A DNA stretch of 64,000 nt from a bacterium (GTDB lineage Bacteria > Bdellovibrionota > UBA1018). Made by a program: the position numbers and the translations under genes. Below, one piece after another: positions 18,240-27,844 of this stretch (positions within the stretch are counted from its first letter, which is position 1; every line of letters starts with the position of its first letter). The stretch spans positions 118,686-182,685 of the forward strand of contig JAIEMT010000014.1 in NCBI GenBank assembly GCA_019751945.1, in the 5' to 3' direction. The notes beneath the pieces were generated by a model. That model saw only the letters and a program-made list of their open reading frames with translations. It had not been told where the DNA came from and did no database searches.

Positions 18240-18271
18240 CTGGGACCTTTCTAGTTCTAGCTAGCTTGGAG

Positions 18272-19570
18272 CTAAATTCGGCCCACGATTACGCTGGCAT
18301 TCGTTCCACCAAAGCCGAAGCTATTGGACAGAGCGTAGTTGAAGCGTTTTTCGACGGCGTTCTTGGCAGTAAAATCTAAACGAAGTTCAGCGCAACCCGG
18401 ATCCAAATTGTCCAGGTTGATGGTCGGAGGAATGATTCCATGTTTTACAGCTAAAAGAGAGAACATGGCTTCAATGGCCCCAGCCGCTCCGAGCAAGTGC
18501 CCGGTCATCGACTTCGTCGAGCTGACGTGCAGATGTTTCGGACCTTGTGGGAAAAGTTTTGCAACAGCGCGGGCTTCTTCTACGTCTCCCGCTGGAGTCG
18601 AAGTACCGTGCGCATTGATGTAACCAATTTGTTCGGGGTTCAAGCCAGCTGATTTGAGCGCCATCTCCATCGATCGACGGCCGCCTTCCCCTTCCGGAGA
18701 AGGGGAGGTCATGTGATAAGCGTCGCCCGAAAGTCCGTAGCCACAGACTTCCCCATAAATTTTTGCGCCACGGGCTTTGGCGTGTTCGAATTCTTCCAAA
18801 ATTAAAGTCGCAGCACCTTCGCCCATGACAAAGCCGTCTCTGTCCTTATCAAAGGGACGCGAAGCTTGCTCAGGGGCATCGTTACGAGTGGAAAGCGCCT
18901 TCATCGAAGCAAAGCCCCCAATACCGAGCTGTCCGATGACCGCTTCAGCGCCACCCGCGAACATCACATCTGCATCGCCACGTCGAATGGCGTCGAAAGA
19001 TTCCCCCACGCTGTGAGCGCTGGAAGAACAGGCTGTGACGTTACAGAGGTTGGGGCCTTTTAAATCCAAAAGGATGCTGACCAAACCTGCGGCAATGTTC
19101 GGAATCACTTGCGGGATAAAGAACGGAGTGATTCGGCGATAACCTTTCGCCAAGAAGTCATTATAGACGTCCACGATTTCTGGCAAACCGCCCATGCCGA
19201 CGCCAATGTTCACACCGATCCGTTCGGGGCGAATTTTTGAGCGATGAGCATCTAAGCCAGAATCTGCATAAGCCTCGATCGAGGCGCCCACTGCAAGGTG
19301 TGCAAATCGTCCGCCGCGGCGGAGATCTTTCTGACTAAACCCTTGAGTGACCACAGAATCAGCAGAGGGCTTGAAGGGACCCACCGGTTGAGTGGGATCG
19401 TAACCTCGAACCTCTGCAGCGATTTGAACAGAGCAGTCGCCGTAGTCGAAACAAGTGATCTTACCGACGCCGGACTTGCCAGCGATGGCATTTCTCCACG
19501 TATCCTGAGCATTGAGCCCAAGCGGAGTAATTGCACCAATCCCTGTAACGACGACTCGTCGTGTGTTCAT
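18272..19570 (-). CDS. fabF: Beta-ketoacyl-ACP synthase II
   Basis: RRVVVTGIGAITPLG, NVTACSSSAHSVGE, INAHGTSTPAGD, STKSMTGHLLGAAGAIE. Confidence 0.95.
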   Translation of the reverse strand: MNTRRVVVTGIGAITPLGLNAQDTWRNAIAGKSGVGKITCFDYGDCSVQIAAEVRGYDPTQPVGPFKPSADSVVTQGFSQKDLRRGGRFAHLAVGASIEAYADSGLDAHRSKIRPERIGVNIGVGMGGLPEIVDVYNDFLAKGYRRITPFFIPQVIPNIAAGLVSILLDLKGPNLCNVTACSSSAHSVGESFDAIRRGDADVMFAGGAEAVIGQLGIGGFASMKALSTRNDAPEQASRPFDKDRDGFVMGEGAATLILEEFEHAKARGAKIYGEVCGYGLSGDAYHMTSPSPEGEGGRRSMEMALKSAGLNPEQIGYINAHGTSTPAGDVEEARAVAKLFPQGPKHLHVSSTKSMTGHLLGAAGAIEAMFSLLAVKHGIIPPTINLDNLDPGCAELRLDFTAKNAVEKRFNYALSNSFGFGGTNASVIVGRI

Positions 19571-19593
19571 TGGATGGAGTTGTCGACCTCTAA

Positions 19594-19836
19594 TTAGTGG
19601 GTCGTCTTCGAAGCGATGTACTTCACCACATCGCCAACGGTTTTCATCTTCTCAGCGTCTTCATCCGGAATATCGAGTTCAAACTCTTCTTCCATGGTCA
19701 TGACGAGCTCGACGATGTCCAAGCTATCAGCGCCCAGGTCATCGATGAACGATGCAGTTGCAGTGACCTTTGCTGATTCAACAGCGAGTTGGTCGCAGAT
19801 GATGCTTCGGACTCTTTCTTCAACATTAACCGACAT
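19594..19836 (-). CDS. acpP: Acyl carrier protein
   Basis: [35 protein letters not shown]. Confidence 0.97.
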   Translation of the reverse strand: MSVNVEERVRSIICDQLAVESAKVTATASFIDDLGADSLDIVELVMTMEEEFELDIPDEDAEKMKTVGDVVKYIASKTTH

Positions 19837-19853
19837 TACGATCTCCTTACGTT

Positions 19854-20603
19854 TTACATGTACATGCCGCCGTTGACACCGATCACTTGTCCCGTGATGT
19901 ACTTGCTGGCAGATGACGCCAGAAAGGCCACCAAGGACGCAATGTCCGCAGGCGTTCCCAAACTTCCGAGCGGGATGCTGCGCAGAATCGCCTCTTTTTG
20001 TGCATCCGTCAAGGCCTCAGTCATGTCTGTTTGTATGAAACCGGGCGTAATGACGTTGACGCGAATCGCTCTGCTGGCCAGCTCTTTTGCCGCACTTTTA
20101 CTGAATCCGATGAGGCCGGCTTTTGCCGCAGAATAAGCGGTTTGTCCGGCGTTTCCCATCTCTCCAATCACCGAAGAAATTTGAATAATACTTCCCGTTC
20201 GCGCGCGCATCATTTGCTTCGCAGCAGCACGGGTGCAGTAAATAGCACCCTTTAAATCCACAGAAAGGGTCTTGTCTAAATCATCGTCCTTCATGCGAAG
20301 GAGTAAACCATCAATGGTAATGCCTGCATTGTTCACCAATACGGCCAATGGACCGTAAGTCGATGCAATCCAATCCATTTTTTCATCAATTTGAGTAGAA
20401 GAACTCACATCGAAGCCGCAGAGCTCTGCGGTTCCGCCAGCATTTTCAATGGCACTCACCACTTCTTTTGCGCGGGCTTCGTTGGAAGAGTAATTCACGA
20501 AAACATGGAACCCGTCTTGCGCGAGCTTCAGGGCCACTCCGGCACCAATTCCGCGAGAAGCGCCGGTCACAAGTGCCTTGGGTTTGTCCTTTAATGAGGT
20601 CAT
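19854..20603 (-). CDS. fabG: 3-oxoacyl-ACP reductase
   Basis: [37 protein letters not shown] aaaggag upstream of the ATG at 20603. Confidence 0.93.
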   Translation of the reverse strand: MTSLKDKPKALVTGASRGIGAGVALKLAQDGFHVFVNYSSNEARAKEVVSAIENAGGTAELCGFDVSSSTQIDEKMDWIASTYGPLAVLVNNAGITIDGLLLRMKDDDLDKTLSVDLKGAIYCTRAAAKQMMRARTGSIIQISSVIGEMGNAGQTAYSAAKAGLIGFSKSAAKELASRAIRVNVITPGFIQTDMTEALTDAQKEAILRSIPLGSLGTPADIASLVAFLASSASKYITGQVIGVNGGMYM

Positions 20604-20684
20604 GCGAGCTCCTTTAATATCCACTTTTCTGACTCGGCCATCCTGGCCTCGTTGAAAGGCGGCGCATTCGCTAGTGACCTTCGG

Positions 20685-21686
20685 TCACAAAGACTCGAAA
20701 GTGCGAATGTTTTCGGTACTACCACAACTGGTTACCTTCAATGTTTTATCCTCAAAAGAGATTCTCTTTGCCAAACCTTGCAGCACCTTGCCCGGTCCAA
20801 ATTCTATGGCGACGGTGTGACCCGCTTGCAAGAACGTCACGATGGATTGGCGCCAAAGTACCGGATGATCAACCTGTTCAGTTAAGAGTTCAAACACCAG
20901 GCCCGGTTCCTGAGTCAGGCGTGCAGTGCGATTCGGAACGTAGGGACAGGCTAAGGGTTTTGGCCGATGGTCCGGTTGGGTATCCGCAAAGAGTTGGGCC
21001 ATCCGGTCGCGAGCGGGCGACATTAACGTGCAATGGAAGGGTGCGCTCACCTGAAGGGGGATCGCCTTTCCACCCGGAACGACGGTTCCAGCCTTAATGA
21101 GTTCTACTGCGGTGGCCACGGCATCGGTTGAACCAGCGATCACGACTTGTCCGGGAGCATTGAAGTTTGCCGGTTGAACAATCGCTTCTACAGAGAGCTG
21201 CGTCGGGGTCTCTCCTGATGAGCGTTTTGCAATAGCGGCTTTCGTAGCAGCTTCGCAAATGGTGGTTACCTTTTCATCTTCTAAGCCGAGCACCGCGGCC
21301 ATGGTGCCTTCGCCTGCGGGTACTGCCCGCTGCATGGCAGCTCCACGTTCTTTCACCCAGCGAACCGCTACGGCTAACTGCAAAGATCCGGCTGCGACAA
21401 GTGCCGAATACTCACCTAAAGAATGGCCGGCAACTGCCGCAGGCTTGAACCCGAATTCCATTTGAGCAACTCGAAATGCTGCAACGGAAGTAGTGAGTAA
21501 GCAGGGTTGAGTGTTTTCGGTCAGAGTGAGATCCGACTCGGGGCCTTCGAAGCAGAGCTTTGAAACATTCAGTTTCAACGCATCCGATGCTTCTTCAAAT
21601 GTTTGCTTTGCAACGGGGAAGTCGTTGTAGAGATCCTTTCCCATTCCGACAAACTGAGAACCCTGTCCCGGAAAAAATGCAATCAT
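20685..21686 (-). CDS. fabD: Malonyl-CoA:ACP transacylase
   Basis: AFFPGQGSQFVGMGKDLY, AGHSLGEYSALVAAG. Confidence 0.95.
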   Translation of the reverse strand: MIAFFPGQGSQFVGMGKDLYNDFPVAKQTFEEASDALKLNVSKLCFEGPESDLTLTENTQPCLLTTSVAAFRVAQMEFGFKPAAVAGHSLGEYSALVAAGSLQLAVAVRWVKERGAAMQRAVPAGEGTMAAVLGLEDEKVTTICEAATKAAIAKRSSGETPTQLSVEAIVQPANFNAPGQVVIAGSTDAVATAVELIKAGTVVPGGKAIPLQVSAPFHCTLMSPARDRMAQLFADTQPDHRPKPLACPYVPNRTARLTQEPGLVFELLTEQVDHPVLWRQSIVTFLQAGHTVAIEFGPGKVLQGLAKRISFEDKTLKVTSCGSTENIRTFESL

Positions 21687-21689
21687 GGT

Positions 21690-22691
21690 CTACCACCTCA
21701 TGAGCAAGCTGCCATAGGTCAGACCTGCTCCGAAAACGTCGAAGAGAACGACTTGTCCGGGTTTTACTCTTCCATCGCGAACTGCTTCGTCAAAAGCTGT
21801 CGGAGTTGTTGCCGCTGAGGTGTTACCGAATTTATCGATATTAATCAGAGTGCGCTCGGCCGGAAACTCGAGACGCTTTGCCACTGCTTCGATGATTCGG
21901 AGATTTGCTTGGTGAGGAACAAACCAGTCGACATCGCTCAGCGAAAGCCCGTTTGCTTTCACTGCTTCTTCAGCAAAGTCCGCTAAAGTTTTCACAGCGA
22001 CTTTGAAAATTTCTTTTCCCTTCATGGTCATCTTGTCGAGACGCTTTTCATGAATCTCTGGGGTGACGGGCTGATTCGACCCACCTGCGTGAATGTAGAA
22101 AAGGTCCCAAAGGCTTCCGTCCGTTCTTAAATGGCTAGAGAGGATACGCTGAGGGGAGTCGGCAGCTGTTTGTTCGAGAATAAACGCACCCGCGCCATCC
22201 CCGAATAAAATGGCTGAAGTCCGATCTTCCCAGTTCACAAAGCTGCTGAGAACTTCTCCGCCCACGACCAAGACAGTCTTTACCTGGCCATTGCGGATAT
22301 ACATATCCGCAGTTGAAAGAGCGTAAACAAAGCCGGAACAAGCGGCGTTGACGTCCAGGGCCCACGCTTTTTTTGCGCCCAATTTCTTTTGGAGCCAACA
22401 TGCTGTCGATGGAACCAGCGTATCTGGTGAACAGGTAGCGAACAGAATGGCGTCGATATCTTCGACTTTCTTCCCGGCCATTTCTAGCGCGCGAAGGGCA
22501 GCTTGATAGCCTAGCGAAGAATTCTGTTCGTGCTCACTGCCGGGCTGAGAAATACGACGCTGACGGATGCCGGTTCGCTCGGAGATCCAAGCATCGTTCG
22601 TATCCAGAGTTTTAGCCAGATCGTCATTAGTGACAACCCGGGCTGGAAAAGCTGATCCTGTGCCGCTGACTCGCGAAGCGAATTGGCTCAT
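21690..22691 (-). CDS. fabH: Beta-ketoacyl-ACP synthase III
   Basis: VTNDDLAKTLDTNDAWISERTGIRQRRI, NAACSGFVYAL, DVFGAGLTYGSLLMRW. Confidence 0.95.
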   Translation of the reverse strand: MSQFASRVSGTGSAFPARVVTNDDLAKTLDTNDAWISERTGIRQRRISQPGSEHEQNSSLGYQAALRALEMAGKKVEDIDAILFATCSPDTLVPSTACWLQKKLGAKKAWALDVNAACSGFVYALSTADMYIRNGQVKTVLVVGGEVLSSFVNWEDRTSAILFGDGAGAFILEQTAADSPQRILSSHLRTDGSLWDLFYIHAGGSNQPVTPEIHEKRLDKMTMKGKEIFKVAVKTLADFAEEAVKANGLSLSDVDWFVPHQANLRIIEAVAKRLEFPAERTLINIDKFGNTSAATTPTAFDEAVRDGRVKPGQVVLFDVFGAGLTYGSLLMRW

Positions 22692-22694
22692 GGA

Positions 22695-22901
22695 TTAGTT
22701 TTGCTGAGCAGATACTTCTTTGGTTTTCGGTTTGAATACCGCTTTGCCTTCGTAGAAACCGCAGGCGCAAACGCGATGGGGGCGCTTGGGTTCGCTACAG
22801 TTCGGGCAGCTATTTGTCGTCACCACTTCGAGGCGATTGCCACCCGCGAAACGACGCATGTTTCTTCTGCTTCGGGATACTTTTTTCTTAGGTACGGCCA
22901 T
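22695..22901 (-). CDS. rpmF: 50S ribosomal protein L32
   Basis: MAVPKKKVSRSRRNMRRF ... CPNCSEPKRPHRVCACGFY. Confidence 0.95.
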   Translation of the reverse strand: MAVPKKKVSRSRRNMRRFAGGNRLEVVTTNSCPNCSEPKRPHRVCACGFYEGKAVFKPKTKEVSAQQN

Positions 22902-23562
22902 TTTCCATCTCCTTTAATACTGAGAACGGGTTGTTCTTAGCGATCTGTTTGCAGGCGCAGCGACCGGTGTTCCAGTCGGCTCCGCACTGACTGCACATTC
23001 CTTTACAGGATTCTTTGCACAACGGTTGAAACGGTATTTGGAGCTGCAGCTGTTCTGTGAGAACCGCGCTCAAATCAATGAAGTCATTTGAAATATAGGT
23101 AATATCTAAATCTTGTGTAACCTCGGTGCTGCTCTCATCGGACTCTGGGCTAGCAGCGTGTCGCGCCCAACCGCGGTTCTGTCCGCCAGGCTTCGAGGCT
23201 TTTTGATTTAAGTAGCCCACGCCTGCCATGACGGGGTCTTTACAGAAAAGAGCCGAGAAGTGGTGCTTCGCTGCGAATGAAAAATAAGAAGCACAGCGAC
23301 TGCAAATTAAACGGATAGAGGTGTCATAGTCTCCCGTCGCAATCACGACTTCGTCGACTTTTCTTAAAGAGAAGTCCGCGCGCACGTTTCGCGGCTGTGG
23401 AGCCTTAGATCGAGAAGGATTTCGCAACAGCTCTGAAACAGCAGGCGACGAATCGTGAGATTCCTCATCGACCGCTTCAACTGAATCGAGAACCCACTTC
23501 TCTTCTTGCGTGAAGGAGAGTTCTTTCTCGAGATCTGAGAGTTCGTGTAAATAAACCTTCAT
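22888..23562 (-). CDS. YceD/DUF177 family protein
   Basis: CSRC...QLQLQIPFQPLCKESCKGMCSQCGADWNTGRCAC immediately upstream of rpmF. Confidence 0.85.
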   Translation of the reverse strand: MKVYLHELSDLEKELSFTQEEKWVLDSVEAVDEESHDSSPAVSELLRNPSRSKAPQPRNVRADFSLRKVDEVVIATGDYDTSIRLICSRCASYFSFAAKHHFSALFCKDPVMAGVGYLNQKASKPGGQNRGWARHAASPESDESSTEVTQDLDITYISNDFIDLSAVLTEQLQLQIPFQPLCKESCKGMCSQCGADWNTGRCACKQIAKNNPFSVLKEMENGRT

Positions 23563-23635
23563 GATTTACCAAATAGTTACCAACTAAGAGTTTAAGGGTG
23601 TGGACATTAGCTTGCGTGGGTGAGCAGAGTCAACC

Positions 23636-24730
23636 CTAAAGCGAAGTTAGAGGCTCAGGTAAATAGCTTCCGGCCTTAGTTGCAACCCATTGAACTTGAT
23701 GGGTCTTTTGGAACTTTTTCCAGCGAGGACCTTGAAGCTGCAAGGCCTGGAGAGGGTGCTCGGTCAGGTGGGCTAAACTGGATATTAAAACGTCTTTCGG
23801 TTTGATTTTTTCGCTCTGAGATTCGATCAAAATCCAGTCATGAAAGGCGTCTGAAAGAAGTCTTCCTCCTCCAGCGAGGTGCCCCCCTTTGGTTCGAGAG
23901 GCTCCATCGGCGAAGTGAACTTGAAGGGTGCCAAAGGCGTGATGAGAACCCGTGGTTGTTTCCGCTGCCGATACACAGTCAGAGATGAAACAGAGCCTGC
24001 CCTTCTTGGAGCCTGCGTGAAGGCGTTTCATCCACCGAATCAGAGTGGGGGCGAGGTGAACTTGATCGATGATCACTTCGAGATGCGTTCCAGGCCTGCC
24101 CAGTGCAGCTCCTAAGATGCCGGGACTGCGGTGGTGAAAGGCGAGCGCATTCCATGCGTGAGTGACTCCGCTAAAGCCGTTTTCAAACGCAGTGTGACCT
24201 TGATGTTCGGTGGCTTGAGAGTGGCCAGCGGATAAAATCACCTCGTGCCTTTTGGCCCAATTCTTTAAAGATAACAACTGCTCAGGGCTAAGGAGTTCGG
24301 GTGCAATGGTCAGAAGTTTCAGCGTCTTCTGGCTGGCTTCGTACAAGGACTCGAGTTCCTGCATGTTGAAAGCGCGAATCGTGTTTTTGGGATGAGCTCC
24401 GCAGGCCATGGGGCTCAAAAAGGGCCCTTCGAGATGAATTCCCAGGGGAAGAGCGCCGGATGCTGTTTTCTCATCCCCGGATTTGTTCCAGGCTTTTCGA
24501 ATCCATGCCCCGATTTTTTGAACGGACGAAGTGAGGTCGGACTCTGAAGCAGAAAGGGTGGTGGGACAAAAACCAGCAATTCCCTTTTGCCAAAGCGCGC
24601 GCGCGAGTTCCTCGAAATCCTTCGAGGAACCAGTCATTAAGTCGATTCCGAAAGCCCCGTGAAAATGGAGGTCAATGATTCCGACGGTCCGCGGTAATTT
24701 ATTCTTGACGGCGCTACTTTGGCGTGGCAC
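23636..24730 (-). CDS. nagA: N-acetylglucosamine-6-phosphate deacetylase (GTG start)
   Basis: IIDLHFHGAFGIDL, GIHLEGPFLSPMACGAHP, ILSAGHSQATEHQ, GVTHAWNAL, FISDCVSA. Confidence 0.85.
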   Translation of the reverse strand: MPRQSSAVKNKLPRTVGIIDLHFHGAFGIDLMTGSSKDFEELARALWQKGIAGFCPTTLSASESDLTSSVQKIGAWIRKAWNKSGDEKTASGALPLGIHLEGPFLSPMACGAHPKNTIRAFNMQELESLYEASQKTLKLLTIAPELLSPEQLLSLKNWAKRHEVILSAGHSQATEHQGHTAFENGFSGVTHAWNALAFHHRSPGILGAALGRPGTHLEVIIDQVHLAPTLIRWMKRLHAGSKKGRLCFISDCVSAAETTTGSHHAFGTLQVHFADGASRTKGGHLAGGGRLLSDAFHDWILIESQSEKIKPKDVLISSLAHLTEHPLQALQLQGPRWKKFQKTHQVQWVATKAGSYLPEPLTSL

Positions 24731-24744
24731 CCAAATACGGTACC

Positions 24745-25599
24745 ATGACAGATCCGAAGAAAAAAGCTGCCCCTATCCTTGCAAAAAAGCCGGCTCAGAA
24801 AGGCATGCCCGTACCTCCTATGAAGAAACCTCCTGTGAAGGCTGCTGCCCTGGCTGTGAAAGCAGCTGGCAAACCCGCCGCTCCTGCGAAGCCGTCTCGT
24901 TTCGATTCCATTAAAAAAATGATTTTAGGTGGCGGAGCCCCGGCCAAAGGAGCTGCCCTTGCAAAAGCTCATCCGGCACCTGCTGCTAAGGGTAAGAAGG
25001 CGGTAACACCTCCCCCAGCTCCGGCGAAAGCCGTTGCAGCTGCAAAGGGTGCCAAGGGCGCCGCTGCAAAAACTGCGGTGGCTCCAGCGCTACCGGCGAA
25101 AGGTGCCAAAGGTAAAGCGGGAGCGGTTGTTGCTGCTCCGGTTGTTGCCCCGGCTCCGCTGACAAAAGCTCCTAAGAAAGGCAAGAAGGGCAAAGCCGCA
25201 CAAGAAAGTACTTTTGCTGGGAAGGCGGCTGCTGGCACTTCATTGGCAGATGGACACGGCGATGCCGTTTGTCGCGAAGTGGCTTGTGAAAATTTGGCGA
25301 CGACAGCGGGCTACTGCCGACTGCACTACATTAAGAATTGGAAAAAGATTAAGCGCAAGGATCTCATTTTGCGCGAGAAGAAACTCAATCAGTACATTGA
25401 AGAACTGGTTGCGAAGTATCCCGATAAATATATCGAAGCGATCCGTCAGGACCTCGCGAATGATAAGGAATTTGCCAAGGTCATCACCGACCTCGATCTC
25501 GATGAGTCGATGGATGATTTTGAGGGCGATTCTGAGAATGTCGAGGCAATCATCGACACTATTAAGCGCGAGTATGATGACGAGGGTGAATCGTTCTAA
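24745..25599 (+). CDS. Lys/Ala/Pro-rich (histone H1-like) N-terminal tail fused to a small Cys/His-motif domain and acidic C-terminus
   Basis: KKKAAPILAKKPAQK...KAVAAAKGAKGAAAK tail; CREVACENLATTAGYCRLHY motif; DLDLDESMDDFEGD acidic C-terminus. Confidence 0.7.
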   Translation: MTDPKKKAAPILAKKPAQKGMPVPPMKKPPVKAAALAVKAAGKPAAPAKPSRFDSIKKMILGGGAPAKGAALAKAHPAPAAKGKKAVTPPPAPAKAVAAAKGAKGAAAKTAVAPALPAKGAKGKAGAVVAAPVVAPAPLTKAPKKGKKGKAAQESTFAGKAAAGTSLADGHGDAVCREVACENLATTAGYCRLHYIKNWKKIKRKDLILREKKLNQYIEELVAKYPDKYIEAIRQDLANDKEFAKVITDLDLDESMDDFEGDSENVEAIIDTIKREYDDEGESF

Positions 25600-25604
25600 C
25601 TAAC

Positions 25605-26080
25605 CAGTTTGCTGTTTGCGGTTTGCGGTTTGCAGAAGCGGGCATCTGTTTGCTGAAGCGGGTTCTGTTAACTGTTTGGGGCATTAACTAGTCGGTAAAT
25701 GTGGCCACCAAGTTTGTCACAGAGTTGAACGGTTTCAGTGGGTGGTTGTTTCACTAAATCAAGAAGAGCGCAGCACTCCCGTTGCGATCCAAGAGCAATC
25801 CTGTAGAAACGAACGCGGTCACGATGAGTACCTTTGGCGGACCCTTCTGCCAGGTTCAAGACTATGCTTGATGAAGCGCGAAGCAGCTGGTCCTGAAGGT
25901 GCAATGGCAATCGCACTTCCCGTGCCTTACGGTAGAACTCTACTGCTAGTTGATAGCTACGAAATTTCTGAAGACTCACTCAAGGGGACAATCAAATCCG
26001 GTGCCAAAAGCAACAGACTGGCAGTAACAGCTACCGCAGACAGATGCCCGCTTCAGCAGACCGCAAACAGCAAACTGTCT
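25605..26080. repeat. Large inverted-repeat element (GTTTGC-type 7-bp unit arms) enclosing a four-helix-bundle protein gene
   Basis: Left arm cagtttgctgtttgcggtttgcggtttgcagaagcgggcatctg; right arm gacagatgcccgcttcagcagaccgcaaacagcaaactg is its inverted copy; element abuts stop codons of both flanking convergent genes. Confidence 0.8.
25668..25979 (-). CDS. Four helix bundle protein (23S rRNA intervening-sequence protein / Avd-like family)
   Basis: FRSYQLAVEFYRKAREVRLPLHLQDQLLRASSSIVLNLAEGSAKGTHRDRVRFYRIALGSQRECCALLDL; GTG start. Confidence 0.85.
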   Translation of the reverse strand: MSLQKFRSYQLAVEFYRKAREVRLPLHLQDQLLRASSSIVLNLAEGSAKGTHRDRVRFYRIALGSQRECCALLDLVKQPPTETVQLCDKLGGHIYRLVNAPNS

Positions 26081-26685
26081 CAGTGTTTCTTTCGAGGATC
26101 CCCGGGAGGAAACACAAAGTGTTTACTAATCTCTTTCTCCCTCGTCTCCTCAAATTCCGCATCTTCTATCAAGGAGTCCGGATCATTCTTAGCAAGCCAA
26201 TCGTCGGCCATTTGATCGAGGCCCAAATTCGCTTTGTCCACTCGAACGTAGAGAGTCTTTTTCTCGACTTCCATTTGTGCCCATTTAAACGGGATATCTT
26301 TAAACGAGGCGAGGGAGTTGTCAGCCAAGAGCTCCATCTTTTCTTTGTCAGTGGGGTCAAAAACTTTTTGCATGACGTTGGCAACAGCATCAATGCAGAG
26401 CGAAAGCAGGTCTTCGAGCTTTGGGCTACTGGCTTTGGGATCGAAATCGCTGCTGGCGTAAAAGGTGGTTGAAGCCAGCGCTTTTTCTGTAACCAGGGAG
26501 ACTGCGAGAATCACTTCGTCGGGAAAAACTTCCGCAGAAGCTTGAAACTTGGTCGGAGATTTTAATTTTGCGAGAGCCTTGAGGCCGTCACTAAAATGAT
26601 TCGTAAAAACTTCTTGAACCATTTTTGTAAAATCTACGGGAAGGGGCTGTCCTTTTCCGGCTGAGGTTTTTCTACGTTCTATCAT
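26080..26685 (-). CDS. Hypothetical protein
   Basis: 201 aa ORF directly downstream of the protease gene on the same strand; stop codon abuts the repeat element. Confidence 0.65.
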   Translation of the reverse strand: MIERRKTSAGKGQPLPVDFTKMVQEVFTNHFSDGLKALAKLKSPTKFQASAEVFPDEVILAVSLVTEKALASTTFYASSDFDPKASSPKLEDLLSLCIDAVANVMQKVFDPTDKEKMELLADNSLASFKDIPFKWAQMEVEKKTLYVRVDKANLGLDQMADDWLAKNDPDSLIEDAEFEETREKEISKHFVFPPGDPRKKH

Positions 26686-27783
26686 TTACAGAATTCCTTG
26701 AGGCACTTCATCGAGCTTCGGGAGTTCTTGAAGCTGAATGGAAGGATCCATCGTTTTATTATTTCGTCTCACCTTGAGTGTGATCTTATCGGTCGGCTTG
26801 AGTTTTGCGAGTTGGCGTTCCAAATCGTAGGGTTCTTTGATGTCGACACCGTTTGCTTTGACAATAATGTCGCCCTGCTTGATTCCGGCATCCAGAGCGG
26901 GTCCGTCTTTTACGAGGTTGAGTACAATGACTCCCTTATCCACCGGAAGATTATAGTAGCTGGCAATGGCAGGGGTGACTCGTTCACCCAAAACGCCGAG
27001 CCAAGGACGAGGAACGCGACCATAGCGTTTCAAATCCGCGAGAATCTGTTTTGCTTCGTTGATGGGAATTGCAAAACCAACCCCGCTGCTCTGACCCGTT
27101 CGCGAAAAAATCACGGTGTTAATTCCTACCACTTCGCTTTTGAGATTAAAGAGAGGGCCTCCGCTGTTGCCAGGGTTAATGGAGGCATCGGTTTGAAGAA
27201 AGTTGTCAAAAGGGCCTAGTCCGATCGTGCGATTTTTTGCGCTGATAATTCCCATCGTCACCGTGTGCTGAAGGCCGAAGGGATTGCCCACGGCAAAGAC
27301 GGCTTCAGCGATTCGAACTTTGTCGGAATCCGCGAGGGCAACGGGTTTTAAACCGGGCGGAACTTTTCGATTGCTGTCGCGAATCTGTAAAAGCGCGACG
27401 TCCATCTTTTGATCTTTACCGATAATCTTTGCTCGAAACTGGCGTTTGTCGATAAGCGTCACCATCACTTCATCGGAATGCGCGACGACGTGATTGTTCG
27501 TTATGACATAGCCGTCAGTGTCGATGATGAAGCCCGAGCCGAGAGAGGTATTTTTTCTCTCCTGGGGAACTCCCCAGAATCTCAAGAACTCATCCATTCC
27601 AAAAACATTGTTGGTCACCGTGTTGGCGCTGACGTTCACCACCCCGGGCAAAACTTTTTCGACTAAGTCGGGCAGGTTTGCGGGTGCCACATTTGCAGAT
27701 GCGTCGCGTTGCGCAATGTGTGGTGCAGAGAATAACAAAAGGAAGAAAAGGCTCCATTTGAGGTGTTTTTTGGGGGTTCTCAT
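26686..27783 (-). CDS. Periplasmic trypsin-like serine protease with PDZ domain (DegP/HtrA family)
   Basis: Signal peptide; GSGFIIDTDGYVITNNHVV, MDVALLQI, SINPGNSGGPLFN; PDZ near the C-terminus. Confidence 0.93.
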   Translation of the reverse strand: MRTPKKHLKWSLFFLLLFSAPHIAQRDASANVAPANLPDLVEKVLPGVVNVSANTVTNNVFGMDEFLRFWGVPQERKNTSLGSGFIIDTDGYVITNNHVVAHSDEVMVTLIDKRQFRAKIIGKDQKMDVALLQIRDSNRKVPPGLKPVALADSDKVRIAEAVFAVGNPFGLQHTVTMGIISAKNRTIGLGPFDNFLQTDASINPGNSGGPLFNLKSEVVGINTVIFSRTGQSSGVGFAIPINEAKQILADLKRYGRVPRPWLGVLGERVTPAIASYYNLPVDKGVIVLNLVKDGPALDAGIKQGDIIVKANGVDIKEPYDLERQLAKLKPTDKITLKVRRNNKTMDPSIQLQELPKLDEVPQGIL

Positions 27784-27844
27784 GAGTCCTGATTTATGCC
27801 AAAGTCGGACCTCCATTTCAACCTATTCTAAAGAGGACGTGCCT

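Noticed and set aside
20672-20687. gtgaccttcggtcac hairpin at the fabD 3' end as a terminator
   Set aside because: No U-tract follows on the minus strand and fabG continues downstream; likely too weak to call
25668-25979. Diversity-generating retroelement (Avd-like ORF)
   Set aside because: No reverse transcriptase or template/variable repeat visible nearby; the IVS-protein-type cassette explains it better
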